From: Tenacibaculum sp. SG-28
GTDB taxonomy: Bacteria > Bacteroidota > Bacteroidia > Flavobacteriales > Flavobacteriaceae
Direction: 5' to 3'
Length of the DNA stretch: 64,000 bases
NCBI RefSeq assembly: GCF_002954385.1
Contig: NZ_MQVY01000002.1
Span: 229,690-293,689 of the forward strand
Each line of letters begins with the position of its first letter. The first letter of the stretch is position 1. The notes under the pieces were generated by a model. It made no database searches. It saw nothing but the letters and a program-made list of their open reading frames with translations, and was not told the origin of the DNA. A program made the position numbers and the translations under genes. This document shows, piece by piece, positions 44,853-53,580 of the stretch.

Positions 44853-45617
44853 ATGATTACCGATACCCACACACATTTATACTCGGAGCAATTTGATGAA
44901 GACAGAAAAGAGATGATAGCTCGTGCAAAAGAGGCTGGTGTTTCTCGTTTTTTTATTCCCGCTATTGATAGCACATACACAAAAAGAATGCTAGAACTGG
45001 AAAAAGACTACCCAGAAAGTATGTTTTTAATGATGGGCTTGCATCCAACCTCTGTAAAAGAAAATTATCAAGAGGAGCTTGCTTTAGTTAAAAACTGGAT
45101 CGACCAACGAAATTTTTACGCACTAGGAGAAATCGGAATTGATTTATATTGGGACAAAACATATTTGACACAGCAACAAGAAGCCTTTAGAATTCAAATA
45201 CGGTGGGCAAAGGAAAAAAACTTACCAATTGTTATTCATTGTAGAGAAGCATTTGATGAAATTTTTGAAATTTTGGAAGAAGAAAAAGGAGAAAATTTAC
45301 GTGGTGTTTTTCATTGCTTTACCGGAACCTTAACACAAGCAAAAAGAGCACTATCTTTCAATATGAAATTAGGTATTGGTGGTGTAGCTACTTTTAAAAA
45401 TGGTAAAATCGATCAGTTCTTACAGGAGATTAACTTGAACCATATCGTTTTGGAAACCGATTCTCCGTACCTCGCTCCAAAACCTTATCGAGGAAAGAGA
45501 AATGAAAGCAGCTATATAACAAGAGTAATCGATAAATTAGTAAGTATCTATGGGGTTCCGTATCAGGATATTGTGGCAATTACCACGAAGAACTCTAAGG
45601 ATATTTTTGGTGTTTGA
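44853..45617 (+). CDS. tatD: TatD-family metal-dependent hydrolase
   Basis: A 254-residue TIM-barrel deoxyribonuclease-like enzyme from ATG at 44853. Metal ligands are in ITDTHTHLYSEQF (HxH at the start), GEIGIDLYWDKT near 90, VIHCREAFDE near 127, GVFHCFTGT near 150 and LETDSPYLAPKPYRGKRNE near 200. TatD proteins have 3'-5' exonuclease activity and take part in DNA repair or quality control. The in-frame sequence further upstream runs through the promoter and is not part of the gene. Confidence 0.94.
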   Translation: MITDTHTHLYSEQFDEDRKEMIARAKEAGVSRFFIPAIDSTYTKRMLELEKDYPESMFLMMGLHPTSVKENYQEELALVKNWIDQRNFYALGEIGIDLYWDKTYLTQQQEAFRIQIRWAKEKNLPIVIHCREAFDEIFEILEEEKGENLRGVFHCFTGTLTQAKRALSFNMKLGIGGVATFKNGKIDQFLQEINLNHIVLETDSPYLAPKPYRGKRNESSYITRVIDKLVSIYGVPYQDIVAITTKNSKDIFGV

Positions 45618-45627
45618 CCAGAAATTT

Positions 45628-46074
45628 TTAATTTAAATTTCGTTTTTCAATAAAAAATTTTTTCAAAAGAAATGCACAATCTTCTTCTAGAACTCCGGAA
45701 ACAACCTTAGTTTTAGGGTGCAACTTTGTCTGCAAAACACGAAATCCTAATTTAGGTTCACTTGCACCGTAAACTATTTTTCCTATTTGTGTCCAATAAC
45801 TCGCACCAGCACACATTTGACAGGGCTCCAAGGTTACATATAAGGTACAATTTTTTAAGTATTTACCCCCTAAAAAATCAGCAGCAGCAGTAAATGCTTG
45901 CATTTCTGCGTGCGCTGTAACATCGTTTAGGGTCTCTGTTAAATTGTGTGCTCTTGCAATTATTTGATTGTTAAACGTAATTACAGCACCAACAGGAACC
46001 TCCCCTTTGTCAAAGGCAAATTGTGCCTCTTGAAGGGCTCTTCTCATAAAATAAACATCGTCAAAAACATCCAC
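45628..46074 (-). CDS. tadA: tRNA adenosine(34) deaminase-type nucleoside deaminase
   Basis: A 148-residue zinc deaminase. HAEMQAF near residue 55 holds the ligand histidine and catalytic glutamate, and PCQMCAGA near 85 holds the two zinc cysteines. The N-terminus DDVYFMRRALQEAQFAFDKGEVPVGAVI is characteristic of TadA, which converts adenosine 34 of tRNA-Arg to inosine. A guanine-deaminase-like role is a less likely alternative. It is convergent with tatD (10 bases between the stops) and divergent from lpxH. Confidence 0.9.
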   Translation of the reverse strand: MDVFDDVYFMRRALQEAQFAFDKGEVPVGAVITFNNQIIARAHNLTETLNDVTAHAEMQAFTAAADFLGGKYLKNCTLYVTLEPCQMCAGASYWTQIGKIVYGASEPKLGFRVLQTKLHPKTKVVSGVLEEDCAFLLKKFFIEKRNLN

Positions 46075-46143
46075 AAATAAAAAGATTTAGGCGAAAAACA
46101 AATGTAACTAAAATTTTACGGAGCAGACTCTTGTCAAAATACT

Positions 46144-46151
46144 TATTTTTG
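46144..46151 (+). promoter_or_regulatory. -7 promoter element for lpxH
   Basis: TATTTTTG is an exact consensus match. It lies downstream of an in-frame TTG at 46131, which argues that translation begins at the later TTG (46167). Confidence 0.45.
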
Positions 46152-46166
46152 CTAAAATTATTCAGT

Positions 46167-46946
46167 TTGACAACAATCGAAATTCCAAATACTAAAAAAG
46201 TTTATTTTGCATCCGACCAGCACCTAGGCGCTCCTACCCCTGAGGCAAGTTTTCCACGAGAAAAACTCTTTGTAAAGTGGCTCGAAGAAATAAGAAAAGA
46301 TGCAGGAGTAATTTTTTTATTAGGAGATTTATTTGATTTTTGGTTTGAATATAAAACTGTGGTTCCTAAGGGTTTTGTTAGAGTATTGGGAAAACTAGCT
46401 GAGATTCGAGACAGTGGCATACCAATATATTTTTTTGTGGGAAATCACGATTTATGGATGCAAGATTACTTTGAAAAAGAATTAAATATTCCGGTATACC
46501 ACAAACCGAAAGAATTTCAACTTAATTCTAAAACTTTTTTAATCGGACACGGAGACGGACTTGGCCCAAATGACATAGGATACAAACGAATGAAAAAAGT
46601 ATTTACATTTCCATTGTTTAAATGGATGTTTAAATGGTTACATCCAGATCTTGGAGTAAGACTAGGGCAATACATGTCTGTGAAAAACAAACTTATATCT
46701 GGTGACGAGGATGCCAAATTTTTAGGTGAGGATAAAGAATGGCTGGTACAGTATTGTAAACGAAAATTAGAAACAAAACAATACAATTATTTTGTTTTTG
46801 GCCACAGACATCTTCCTCTAAGCATCTCCCTAGGTAAAGAAAGTGACTATATTAATCTTGGCGATTGGATTGTTTATTTTACCTATGGGATATTTGAAAA
46901 TGACACCCTAACTTTGAAAAAATACCTTCAAGAACACGAAATCTAA
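46167..46946 (+). CDS. lpxH: UDP-2,3-diacylglucosamine diphosphatase (LpxH type)
   Basis: Metallophosphoesterase of the lipid A pathway that splits UDP-2,3-diacylglucosamine to lipid X and UMP at the inner membrane. About 259 residues. All five metal motifs are visible: FASDQHLGAP near 14, LLGDLFDFWFEY near 50, FVGNHDLWMQD near 87, GHGDGLGPND near 123 and FGHRHLPLS near 210. The TTG at 46167 gives MTTIEIPNTKKVYFASD, the usual family start. The TTG at 46131 lies in front of the -7 box and cannot belong to that transcript. No neighbour belongs to lipid A synthesis. Confidence 0.9.
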   Translation: MTTIEIPNTKKVYFASDQHLGAPTPEASFPREKLFVKWLEEIRKDAGVIFLLGDLFDFWFEYKTVVPKGFVRVLGKLAEIRDSGIPIYFFVGNHDLWMQDYFEKELNIPVYHKPKEFQLNSKTFLIGHGDGLGPNDIGYKRMKKVFTFPLFKWMFKWLHPDLGVRLGQYMSVKNKLISGDEDAKFLGEDKEWLVQYCKRKLETKQYNYFVFGHRHLPLSISLGKESDYINLGDWIVYFTYGIFENDTLTLKKYLQEHEI

Positions 46947-47147
46947 CAGTAAAGAGTTCTCGTCCTTTAACACGATAAAAACACCACTAATTTAACTGCC
47001 TTTATTCAAGAACATCTATTTCTTACTTGAGAGAGTTCCACTTATATTTAATGAATAAAAATTAGACCATAGCTCATATTTTTAGTCCATTTATAAAAAA
47101 AAACAACTTTTTTTGTAAGTATTATGAATTTTTATGTTTAACCATAC

Positions 47148-47183
47148 TTTAACACATGTAAAAGTGTTAATATTGTAGCTTTG
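47148..47183 (+). promoter_or_regulatory. Promoter of the moxR-bat operon
   Basis: TAGCTTTG at 47176-47183 is an exact -7 match, preceded about 24 bases upstream by TTTAAC. It lies 34 bases before the moxR ATG at the end of a 271-base gap that otherwise shows nothing. Confidence 0.55.
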
Positions 47184-47217
47184 TGAGACAAAAAGCTAAA
47201 ATAAAATTGAGTTTACC

Positions 47218-48207
47218 ATGGATGTAGATGTTAGAGCAATTAACGAAAAAATAGAACAAGAAAGTGCCTTCATAGATTTGCTAACCGCTGAGATGAATAA
47301 AGTAATTGTTGGTCAAAAACACATGATCGAACGCTTGCTTATTGGCCTTCTGGGAAATGGCCATATTCTATTAGAGGGAGTTCCTGGTTTGGCAAAAACA
47401 CTAGCTATAAACACCCTATCCAAAGCAGTACAAGGTAGTTTTAGTAGAGTTCAGTTTACACCAGATTTATTGCCGGCCGATGTAGTTGGGACCATGATAT
47501 ACAACATTAAAGAAAATGATTTTTCGATTAAAAAAGGTCCGATTTTTGCCAACTTTGTTTTGGCAGACGAAATAAACCGTGCACCGGCAAAAGTACAATC
47601 TGCTTTGTTAGAAGCAATGCAAGAACGTCAAATCACCATTGGAGATGAAACCTTTAAACTGGATGAGCCTTTCTTGGTAATGGCAACACAAAACCCTGTA
47701 GAACAAGAAGGAACCTACCCTTTACCAGAGGCTCAGGTAGACCGATTCATGTTAAAAACAGTCATAGACTATCCAAAACTACAAGACGAACAAACTATTC
47801 TACGCCAAAATTTAAGTGGAGGATTCCAAAAAGTAAACCCTGTAGTATCTATAGCGCAAATTATAAAAGCGAGAGCCATAGTAAACGAGGTGTATATGGA
47901 TGAAAAAATAGAAAAATACATCCTTGATATTGTTTTTGCTACGAGGTACCCTGAAAAATACAACCTTGAAAAGCTGCAAGGGTTAATTAGTTTTGGTTCT
48001 TCACCTCGTGGAAGTATCTCTTTAGCAAAAGCTGCAAAATGCTATGCATTTATTAAAAGAAGAGGATATGTAATCCCTGAGGATGTGAGAGCTGTTGTAT
48101 ACGATGTTTTAAGACATCGTATCGGAATTACCTACGAGGCAGAGGCAGAAAATATCACATCTGTTGATATTATCAACACTATTATCAACGAGGTTCAAGT
48201 ACCCTAA
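47218..48207 (+). CDS. moxR: MoxR-family AAA+ ATPase
   Basis: A 329-residue AAA+ protein with Walker A in EGVPGLAKT near residue 57, Walker B FVLADEINRAP near 118, sensor 1 MATQNPVEQEGTYPLPEAQVDRF near 158 and a C-terminal helical lid. MoxR proteins act with von Willebrand A-domain proteins in maturing or assembling other proteins. Here it is the first gene of the classic Bacteroidota bat (Bacteroides aerotolerance) operon, whose BatA and BatB are VWA proteins. The start ATG at 47218 gives MDVDVRAINEKIEQE. Confidence 0.95.
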   Translation: MDVDVRAINEKIEQESAFIDLLTAEMNKVIVGQKHMIERLLIGLLGNGHILLEGVPGLAKTLAINTLSKAVQGSFSRVQFTPDLLPADVVGTMIYNIKENDFSIKKGPIFANFVLADEINRAPAKVQSALLEAMQERQITIGDETFKLDEPFLVMATQNPVEQEGTYPLPEAQVDRFMLKTVIDYPKLQDEQTILRQNLSGGFQKVNPVVSIAQIIKARAIVNEVYMDEKIEKYILDIVFATRYPEKYNLEKLQGLISFGSSPRGSISLAKAAKCYAFIKRRGYVIPEDVRAVVYDVLRHRIGITYEAEAENITSVDIINTIINEVQVP

Positions 48208-48265
48208 GCAAATAAAACAAACTAACACCGCTAGAAGTTTTAGCCCCCTTTAAAAAAATCTAGAG

Positions 48266-48598
48266 ATGCCAAAATTTAAATTAACGACTTATAAAACACT
48301 AAAAGGAACACAAGAATTTTTAGAATTAACAGAAAAAAAATCTACAGAAGCCATTGTGTACCAAGATGACGAGCCTAAGTACTATGTAAATTGTTTTGAC
48401 TTACAGACAGAGTCTAACATTATCATGAATAGTTTAGTTTTAGGGCAGAGTCAAAAAATGGAAGATGTTATCAAAAAAATCGCCCAAAAAAACAATGTAA
48501 ATATCGCAATCAAAAAGGTGCCATTATTTTCAATAGAAAAATCTTTTGAATACAAACATTTGGATTTACCTCCATTGCCCGAAAATTGGTTAAGCTAA
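48266..48598 (+). CDS. Small protein of unknown function within the bat operon
   Basis: The protein has 110 residues and no signal peptide, membrane helix or cysteine cluster apart from one CF pair. It begins MPKFKLTTYKTLKGTQEFLE and ends LDLPPLPENWLS. Composition is mixed alpha/beta and lysine rich. It lies 58 bases after moxR and three bases before the DUF58 gene, so it is surely translated with the operon. I recognise no family. Position suggests a cytoplasmic partner of MoxR or DUF58, which is inference only. Confidence 0.7.
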   Translation: MPKFKLTTYKTLKGTQEFLELTEKKSTEAIVYQDDEPKYYVNCFDLQTESNIIMNSLVLGQSQKMEDVIKKIAQKNNVNIAIKKVPLFSIEKSFEYKHLDLPPLPENWLS

Positions 48599-48601
48599 TT
48601 A

Positions 48602-49468
48602 ATGGATACAAAAGAATTACTCAAAAAAGTTCGAAAAATAGAAATAAAGACACGTAGGTTGTCTAATCATATTTTTGGAGGAGAATACCATTCTACTTTT
48701 AAAGGAAGAGGTATGACTTTTTCTGAAGTAAGACAATATCAATTTGGAGATGATATCCGTGCTATTGACTGGAATGTCACTGCGAGATACAACGAGCCAT
48801 ATGTTAAAGTTTTCGAGGAGGAACGAGAATTAACCATGCTACTGATGGTAGATATTTCAGGTTCAGAATTCTTTGGAACATCGCAACAGTTCAAAAAAGA
48901 TACTATTACTGAAATTGCAGCGACTTTGGCATTTTCGGCAACGCAAAACAATGACAAAGTTGGCCTACTCTTGTTTTCAGATCAAATAGAGCTCTTTATT
49001 CCCCCTAAAAAAGGAAGAAGTCACGTATTGCGAATTATTCGTGAACTTATAGAGTTCCGCCCTAATAGCAAACAAACTAGTATTAATGGGGCGCTAAAAT
49101 ACGTGTCTAATGTGGTTAAGAAAAGAGCAATTGTATTTGTCCTTTCTGATTTTATGGACGAAGCATACGAACATTCCCTGAAGATTCTTGGAAACAAGCA
49201 CGATGTCACGGGAATAAGAATTTACGACAAGCACGACATGGAAATACCCAATTTAGGTATGGTCCCAATGATAGATGCAGAAACAGGAAGAGTACAACTA
49301 GTAAACACCAGTTCCTCCGCAGTTCGAAAGCAGTACAAAACGAATGCAATACGCTTAGAATCATATTTTAAGACAACCTTTAAAAAAAGCGGAGCTGGAG
49401 TAATTAACATGGCAACTGATGAGAGTTATGTTAAAAAATTACTGGGATACTTTAAACAAAAAGCATAG
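48602..49468 (+). CDS. DUF58-domain protein (VWA-like)
   Basis: The protein has 288 residues. The DUF58 signature GRGMTFSEVRQYQFGDDIRAIDWNVTAR runs across residues 37-64, followed by a VWA-like core with MLLMVDISGSEFFG (DxSxS-like) near 78. There is no membrane segment, unlike many DUF58 proteins, so it is cytoplasmic. DUF58 proteins nearly always accompany MoxR ATPases and are thought to be their substrates or adaptors. It begins three bases after the preceding small gene and is followed 30 bases later by the next bat gene. Confidence 0.92.
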   Translation: MDTKELLKKVRKIEIKTRRLSNHIFGGEYHSTFKGRGMTFSEVRQYQFGDDIRAIDWNVTARYNEPYVKVFEEERELTMLLMVDISGSEFFGTSQQFKKDTITEIAATLAFSATQNNDKVGLLLFSDQIELFIPPKKGRSHVLRIIRELIEFRPNSKQTSINGALKYVSNVVKKRAIVFVLSDFMDEAYEHSLKILGNKHDVTGIRIYDKHDMEIPNLGMVPMIDAETGRVQLVNTSSSAVRKQYKTNAIRLESYFKTTFKKSGAGVINMATDESYVKKLLGYFKQKA

Positions 49469-49498
49469 AATTCATTTGTTCAAAAGACAAAGCCGACA

Positions 49499-50587
49499 AT
49501 GAAACACACTATATTTTACATATTATTTCTCGCCACGTTATCTATTTGCAATGCACAATCTGAGCTAGTAAAGATAGAGGCAGACACTACCAACATTAGA
49601 ATTGGAGAACAATTTGAGATAAAGATATCGGTAGGAGAAACAGAAAATGTAATTATTCCGAAATTAAGTAAACTAAACGGTTTAGAGGTAATCGATTCCT
49701 TAAAAACAGATACGCTTAAAAATACAATTTCAAAAAAATACATACTTACTGGGTTCGATAGTGGTGCTTTTTATGTGCCTAAACAGCAAATATTTATTAA
49801 AAATCAAGTTTACGAAACAGACAGTCTTTTAATCAATGTTGCTACGGTAAAAATTGACACAACGAAGGTTAAAAAATTCCCTATTAAGGGAATTAAAGGA
49901 GAACCGTATCAATTTGACGACTACAAAAATATAGTCCTAATAGCGTTGCTTTTAATAAGCATCGTGCTCACTACTTTATATTTTGCGCTTAAAAGATCAA
50001 AAGATGACCAAGTAAAAACTTTTGTACCAAAACTTGCTCCTTACCAGGAAGCTTTGCGCAATCTTAAACTTTTAGATGCTAAACTACTATGGCAAAACAA
50101 TAAAATAAAACCCTATTACAGTGAACTAACGACTATTGTTAGAAATTACATTGAAAGAGAATTACACGTACCCGCGCTAGAGCAAACTACCAATCAAATT
50201 ATTGAAAGTTTATTTGATTTTAGTGACGCCAAGGTAATTGAAACGGAAAGAGATACCATAAAAAAATTAAAACGGCTTTTTGAACAAGCCGATCTCGTAA
50301 AATTTGCCAAAGCTAAGCCGCTTGCAGAGGACATTACCTCCGACAGAAAAATAGCAGAGTACATAATAAATAACATGCAACCAATTCTTGAAGAAGAAAA
50401 TTCAGAAGTGAGTTACAGCACACCGGTGGTTATTGTGCAAAAGCCAGTAATTGAAAAGCCAAATACTCTTGCTAAAGTAGTACTTATCCTAGTTACTGCA
50501 GCCGTAATTTTAATACTATCTATTGGTCTGGGAAAAGTAATTTCGATGTCAAAAACTTCAAAAAATCAAATGGAAAATGTTCAGTAA
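49499..50587 (+). CDS. Membrane protein of the bat operon (BatD-like N-terminal half)
   Basis: A 362-residue protein with a signal peptide (FYILFLATLSICNAQ), a periplasmic immunoglobulin-like region at about residues 20-130 (KIEADTTNIRIGEQFEIKIS), a transmembrane helix at about 142-162, a cytoplasmic region of about 130 residues (KLAPYQEALRNLKLLDAKLLW) and a second helix near 325-345. The periplasmic part resembles that of BatD, so it may be a shortened paralogue. It overlaps the start of batA by 11 bases. The exact function is unknown. Confidence 0.78.
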   Translation: MKHTIFYILFLATLSICNAQSELVKIEADTTNIRIGEQFEIKISVGETENVIIPKLSKLNGLEVIDSLKTDTLKNTISKKYILTGFDSGAFYVPKQQIFIKNQVYETDSLLINVATVKIDTTKVKKFPIKGIKGEPYQFDDYKNIVLIALLLISIVLTTLYFALKRSKDDQVKTFVPKLAPYQEALRNLKLLDAKLLWQNNKIKPYYSELTTIVRNYIERELHVPALEQTTNQIIESLFDFSDAKVIETERDTIKKLKRLFEQADLVKFAKAKPLAEDITSDRKIAEYIINNMQPILEEENSEVSYSTPVVIVQKPVIEKPNTLAKVVLILVTAAVILILSIGLGKVISMSKTSKNQMENVQ

Positions 50588-51581
50588 TTTCGAATTTTAC
50601 ACACCCCAATTTTTATGGTTATTGGTATTGATTCCATTATTCGTTATTTGGAAATTTTTGACCAATAAAAAGGATAAAGCAATTTTAAAAATAACCAGTC
50701 TGAAAGGATTTTCAGCAGAGACATCTTGGGTTACTAAATTAGAACCACTGCTTTATGTTTTGCGATTATTAGCACTTTCGGCTATCATAGTTGCATTGGC
50801 GAGACCGAGAAATGTTAGTATTAGTAAAAAGACAAAAACAAACAGAGGTATAGATATTGTTATGGCCATTGATGTTTCTGCCAGTATGCTTGCAAAAGAC
50901 CTAAAACCAAATCGACTAGAGGCTTTAAAAAGAGTTGCTACCGATTTCACCAACAGAAGGCCAAACGACCGAATAGGAATCGTGGTATATGCCGGAGAAA
51001 GCTTTACACAAACACCAATAACCAGTGACAAATCAATCGTAAAAAGAACTATATCTGAAATAAAATGGGGCCAATTAGAAGGAGGAACTGCCATAGGAAT
51101 GGGACTTGGTTCTGCAGTAAATAGGTTAAAAGAAAGTAAAGCAAAAAGTAAGGTTATAATTTTACTTACAGATGGTGTAAACAATGCAGGGTTTGTAGAT
51201 CCTAAAACCGCAACAGAACTAGCAAAAGGCAACAATATAAAAGTATATACCATCGGAATTGGAACCAATGGAATGGCTCCTTTTCCGTATGCTAGAGATC
51301 CAAGAACTGGACAAATTTCTTTTAGGAACCAGCAGGTTGAAATTGATGAAGATTTACTGAAATTTGTAGCAAAAGAAACAGACGGTAGGTATTTTAGAGC
51401 AACCAACAACAATAAACTCAAAGCGATTTATGATGAAATTGACAAATTAGAGAAGACAAAAATAGAAGAATTTAAATACTACAACTACACGGAACAGTTT
51501 CGTTTTTGGGTATTCTTGGCGGGAATATTTTTGTTACTAGAATTTATTTTAAAGAATACAATTTTTAAAAGTTTTATTTAA
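50577..51581 (+). CDS. batA: BatA, VWA-domain membrane protein
   Basis: A 334-residue protein with two N-terminal membrane helices (FLWLLVLIPLFVIWKFL and a second near 60), a VWA domain at about residues 90-290 with the metal-ion site DVSASM near 100 and LTDGVNNAG near 200, and a C-terminal helix (FWVFLAGIFLLLEFIL). BatA and BatB are thought to form a periplasmic-face complex that, with MoxR, helps the cell survive oxygen or envelope stress. The VWA domain is between helices 2 and 3. The start overlaps the previous gene. Confidence 0.93.
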   Translation: MFSNFEFYTPQFLWLLVLIPLFVIWKFLTNKKDKAILKITSLKGFSAETSWVTKLEPLLYVLRLLALSAIIVALARPRNVSISKKTKTNRGIDIVMAIDVSASMLAKDLKPNRLEALKRVATDFTNRRPNDRIGIVVYAGESFTQTPITSDKSIVKRTISEIKWGQLEGGTAIGMGLGSAVNRLKESKAKSKVIILLTDGVNNAGFVDPKTATELAKGNNIKVYTIGIGTNGMAPFPYARDPRTGQISFRNQQVEIDEDLLKFVAKETDGRYFRATNNNKLKAIYDEIDKLEKTKIEEFKYYNYTEQFRFWVFLAGIFLLLEFILKNTIFKSFI

Positions 51582-51593
51582 GAAAACATTGAT

Positions 51594-52637
51594 ATGTATA
51601 AAATTGAGGCACCTATATACTTTTACTTGTTGGCAATTATCCCAGTGTTACTTGTTATATATGCACTTGTGTTTTGGTGGAAAAAGAAAGCTCAGAAAAA
51701 TTTTTCTTCCAGTGAACTTTTGGAAAAATTAGCTCCAAATACATCTTCCTTTAAGCCAATTTTAAAATTGGTGTTTTTCAGCCTAGGATTATCCTTTTTA
51801 ATAATTGCCTTAGTAAACCCTAAAATGGGAACTAAATTAAAAACAGTAAAAAGAGAAGGGGTGGATATTGTTTTTGCTTTAGACGTATCCAAAAGTATGT
51901 TAGCAGAAGATATTGCTCCAAACAGATTAGATAAAGCGAAACAAATTATTTCACGAATTATAGACAATCTAGGTAGTGACCGAATAGGAATTATAATTTA
52001 TGCTGGCAATGCTTATCCATTATTACCTATTACGACCGACCAAGCAGCTGCTAAAATGTTTTTACAAAACGCTAATCCGGATATGGTCTCTAGTCAGGGA
52101 ACCGCAATTAATGAAGCTTTGGAACTAGCAAAAACATATTATAACAATGAAGAACAAACAAATAAATTCTTAATTGTAATTTCCGACGGAGAAGATCATC
52201 AAGAAGAAACAAAGCAAATAGCACAAAATACCACAAACGAAGGTATTAAAATTTACACCATTGGCGTAGGTACTGAAAAAGGTGCTCCTATTCCTCTGAA
52301 AGTCGATGGATCATTAATTGGATACAAGAAAGATCGAAAAGGAGAAACAGTAATTACACAAAGAAAAACGAATATATTAAAGGAAATAGCTCGGATTGCA
52401 AACGGAGCGTATGTAGATGGCAATAAAACGGACACCCCTGTAAATGAAATTACAAAAATCATTGGAAATGCACAAAAAAGTGAATTTGAAACCAAACAAT
52501 TCGCAGACTACAAAGACCAATTTCAATGGTTCTTAGGATTTGGATTACTATTTCTTATCATAGATGTTTTCTTGTTTGAGAGAAAAACAAAATGGATTAA
52601 AAGTATCGATTTATTTAATGAAAAAAATAAAAGATAG
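51594..52637 (+). CDS. batB: BatB, VWA-domain membrane protein
   Basis: A 347-residue paralogue of BatA with the same layout: two helices near the N-terminus (PIYFYLLAIIPVLLVIYALV and a second near 62), VWA with DVSKSM near residue 100 and VISDGEDHQEE near 195, and a C-terminal helix (FLGFGLLFLIIDVFLF). It starts 12 bases after batA, and the pair most likely assemble together. The metal site residues appear complete. Confidence 0.93.
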   Translation: MYKIEAPIYFYLLAIIPVLLVIYALVFWWKKKAQKNFSSSELLEKLAPNTSSFKPILKLVFFSLGLSFLIIALVNPKMGTKLKTVKREGVDIVFALDVSKSMLAEDIAPNRLDKAKQIISRIIDNLGSDRIGIIIYAGNAYPLLPITTDQAAAKMFLQNANPDMVSSQGTAINEALELAKTYYNNEEQTNKFLIVISDGEDHQEETKQIAQNTTNEGIKIYTIGVGTEKGAPIPLKVDGSLIGYKKDRKGETVITQRKTNILKEIARIANGAYVDGNKTDTPVNEITKIIGNAQKSEFETKQFADYKDQFQWFLGFGLLFLIIDVFLFERKTKWIKSIDLFNEKNKR

Positions 52638-52641
52638 TGTT

Positions 52642-53520
52642 ATGAAAATTAAAATATCAAAACTTTTATACGCTCTAATTGGATTAATGCCACTGCTATG
52701 TAGTGCTCAGAAAGATACCATACAAGCAAATAGAGAGGCACGTGCTTTTGTTCGTGAAGGAAATAAACTATATAATAAACAAAATTACAAAGAAGCTTCC
52801 ATTTCATACAGAAAAGCACTAAGTCAAAATAGCACCTATGACAAAGCGAGTTATAACTATGGAAACGCCTTGTACCAAAACAAATCCTTTAAGGAAGCAA
52901 TTTCACAATACGAATTAACAACCAAAGCGACCACAAATAAAATTGAAAAAGCAGAAGCTTTCCACAACATTGGAAATGCAATGTTAGAACAAAAACAATT
53001 TGGCGCTGCTGTGGAAGCCTATAAAAATGCATTGCGTAACAATCCAAATGATGATGAAACACGATATAATTTAGCAGTAGCACAAAAAGAATTGGAGAAA
53101 GAGCAGAATAAAGACAACAAGGATAACAAGGATAACAAGGATAACAAGGATAACAAGGATAACAAGGATAACAAAGATAACAAAGATAACAAAGACAACA
53201 AGGACAACAAGGACAACAAGGATAACAAGGACAACAAGGACAACAAGGATAACAAGGATAACAAAGACAACAAGGACAACAAGGATAACAAAGACAACAA
53301 AGACAACAAGGATAACAAAGACAACCAGGATAATAAGGACAACAAAGACAACCAGGATAACAAGGAAAAGCAAAAACAGAAACCTTCTCCAGGAAAAATG
53401 ACTCCTGAACAAATGAAACAATTGTTGGAAAGTCTTAATAACGAAGAAAAAAAGACGCAAAAGAAAATGAACGTAAAAAAATCGAAAGGGAAAAAAGTAA
53501 AACAAGAAAAAGATTGGTAA
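52642..53520 (+). CDS. batC: BatC, TPR protein with long Asn-Lys-Asp repeat
   Basis: A protein of about 292 residues from ATG at 52642 (MKIKISKLLYALIGLMPLLCSAQ), with a signal peptide ending CSAQ. Three tetratricopeptide repeats at about residues 28-145 include AEAFHNIGNAMLEQKQFGAA. A segment of 28 perfect or near-perfect Asn-Lys-Asp triplets follows (about residues 156-241), two of them Asn-Gln-Asp, and then a lysine-rich tail with MTPEQMKQLLESLNNEEKK. The TPR part probably binds BatA/BatB or BatE. The repeat is highly charged and likely unfolded. Starting at 52642 puts the gene four bases after the batB stop. The upstream in-frame codons lie inside batB. Confidence 0.9.
   Translation: MKIKISKLLYALIGLMPLLCSAQKDTIQANREARAFVREGNKLYNKQNYKEASISYRKALSQNSTYDKASYNYGNALYQNKSFKEAISQYELTTKATTNKIEKAEAFHNIGNAMLEQKQFGAAVEAYKNALRNNPNDDETRYNLAVAQKELEKEQNKDNKDNKDNKDNKDNKDNKDNKDNKDNKDNKDNKDNKDNKDNKDNKDNKDNKDNKDNKDNKDNKDNKDNKDNQDNKDNKDNQDNKEKQKQKPSPGKMTPEQMKQLLESLNNEEKKTQKKMNVKKSKGKKVKQEKDW
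53107..53364 (+). repeat. Nine-base tandem repeat inside batC
   Basis: Twenty-eight copies of a nine-base unit (AAYAARGAY, encoding Asn-Lys-Asp) plus a partial copy, with synonymous changes at the third positions and two Lys-to-Gln changes near the 3' end. The frame is preserved. Copy number is likely to vary between strains and is hard to assemble from short reads. Confidence 0.95.
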
Positions 53521-53580
53521 CTCTTATTCGATTTTGAAAAAATAAAGAGCTTAAACGGTCTCAAAATATTATTTTTAAAT

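Noticed and set aside
46131-46166. TTG at 46131 as the lpxH start
   Set aside because: An exact -7 box follows it at 46144-46151, so it would be outside the transcript. The next TTG gives the standard N-terminus.
53107-53364. Tandem repeat that a simple repeat finder could call a CRISPR array
   Set aside because: Units are nine bases with no spacers and keep a protein frame, so it is a coding minisatellite.
53019-53564. Long minus-strand reading frames rich in Leu-Ser or Val-Ile opposite batC
   Set aside because: They are mirror images of the Asn-Lys-Asp repeat. A nine-base repeat without stops opens several frames at once.
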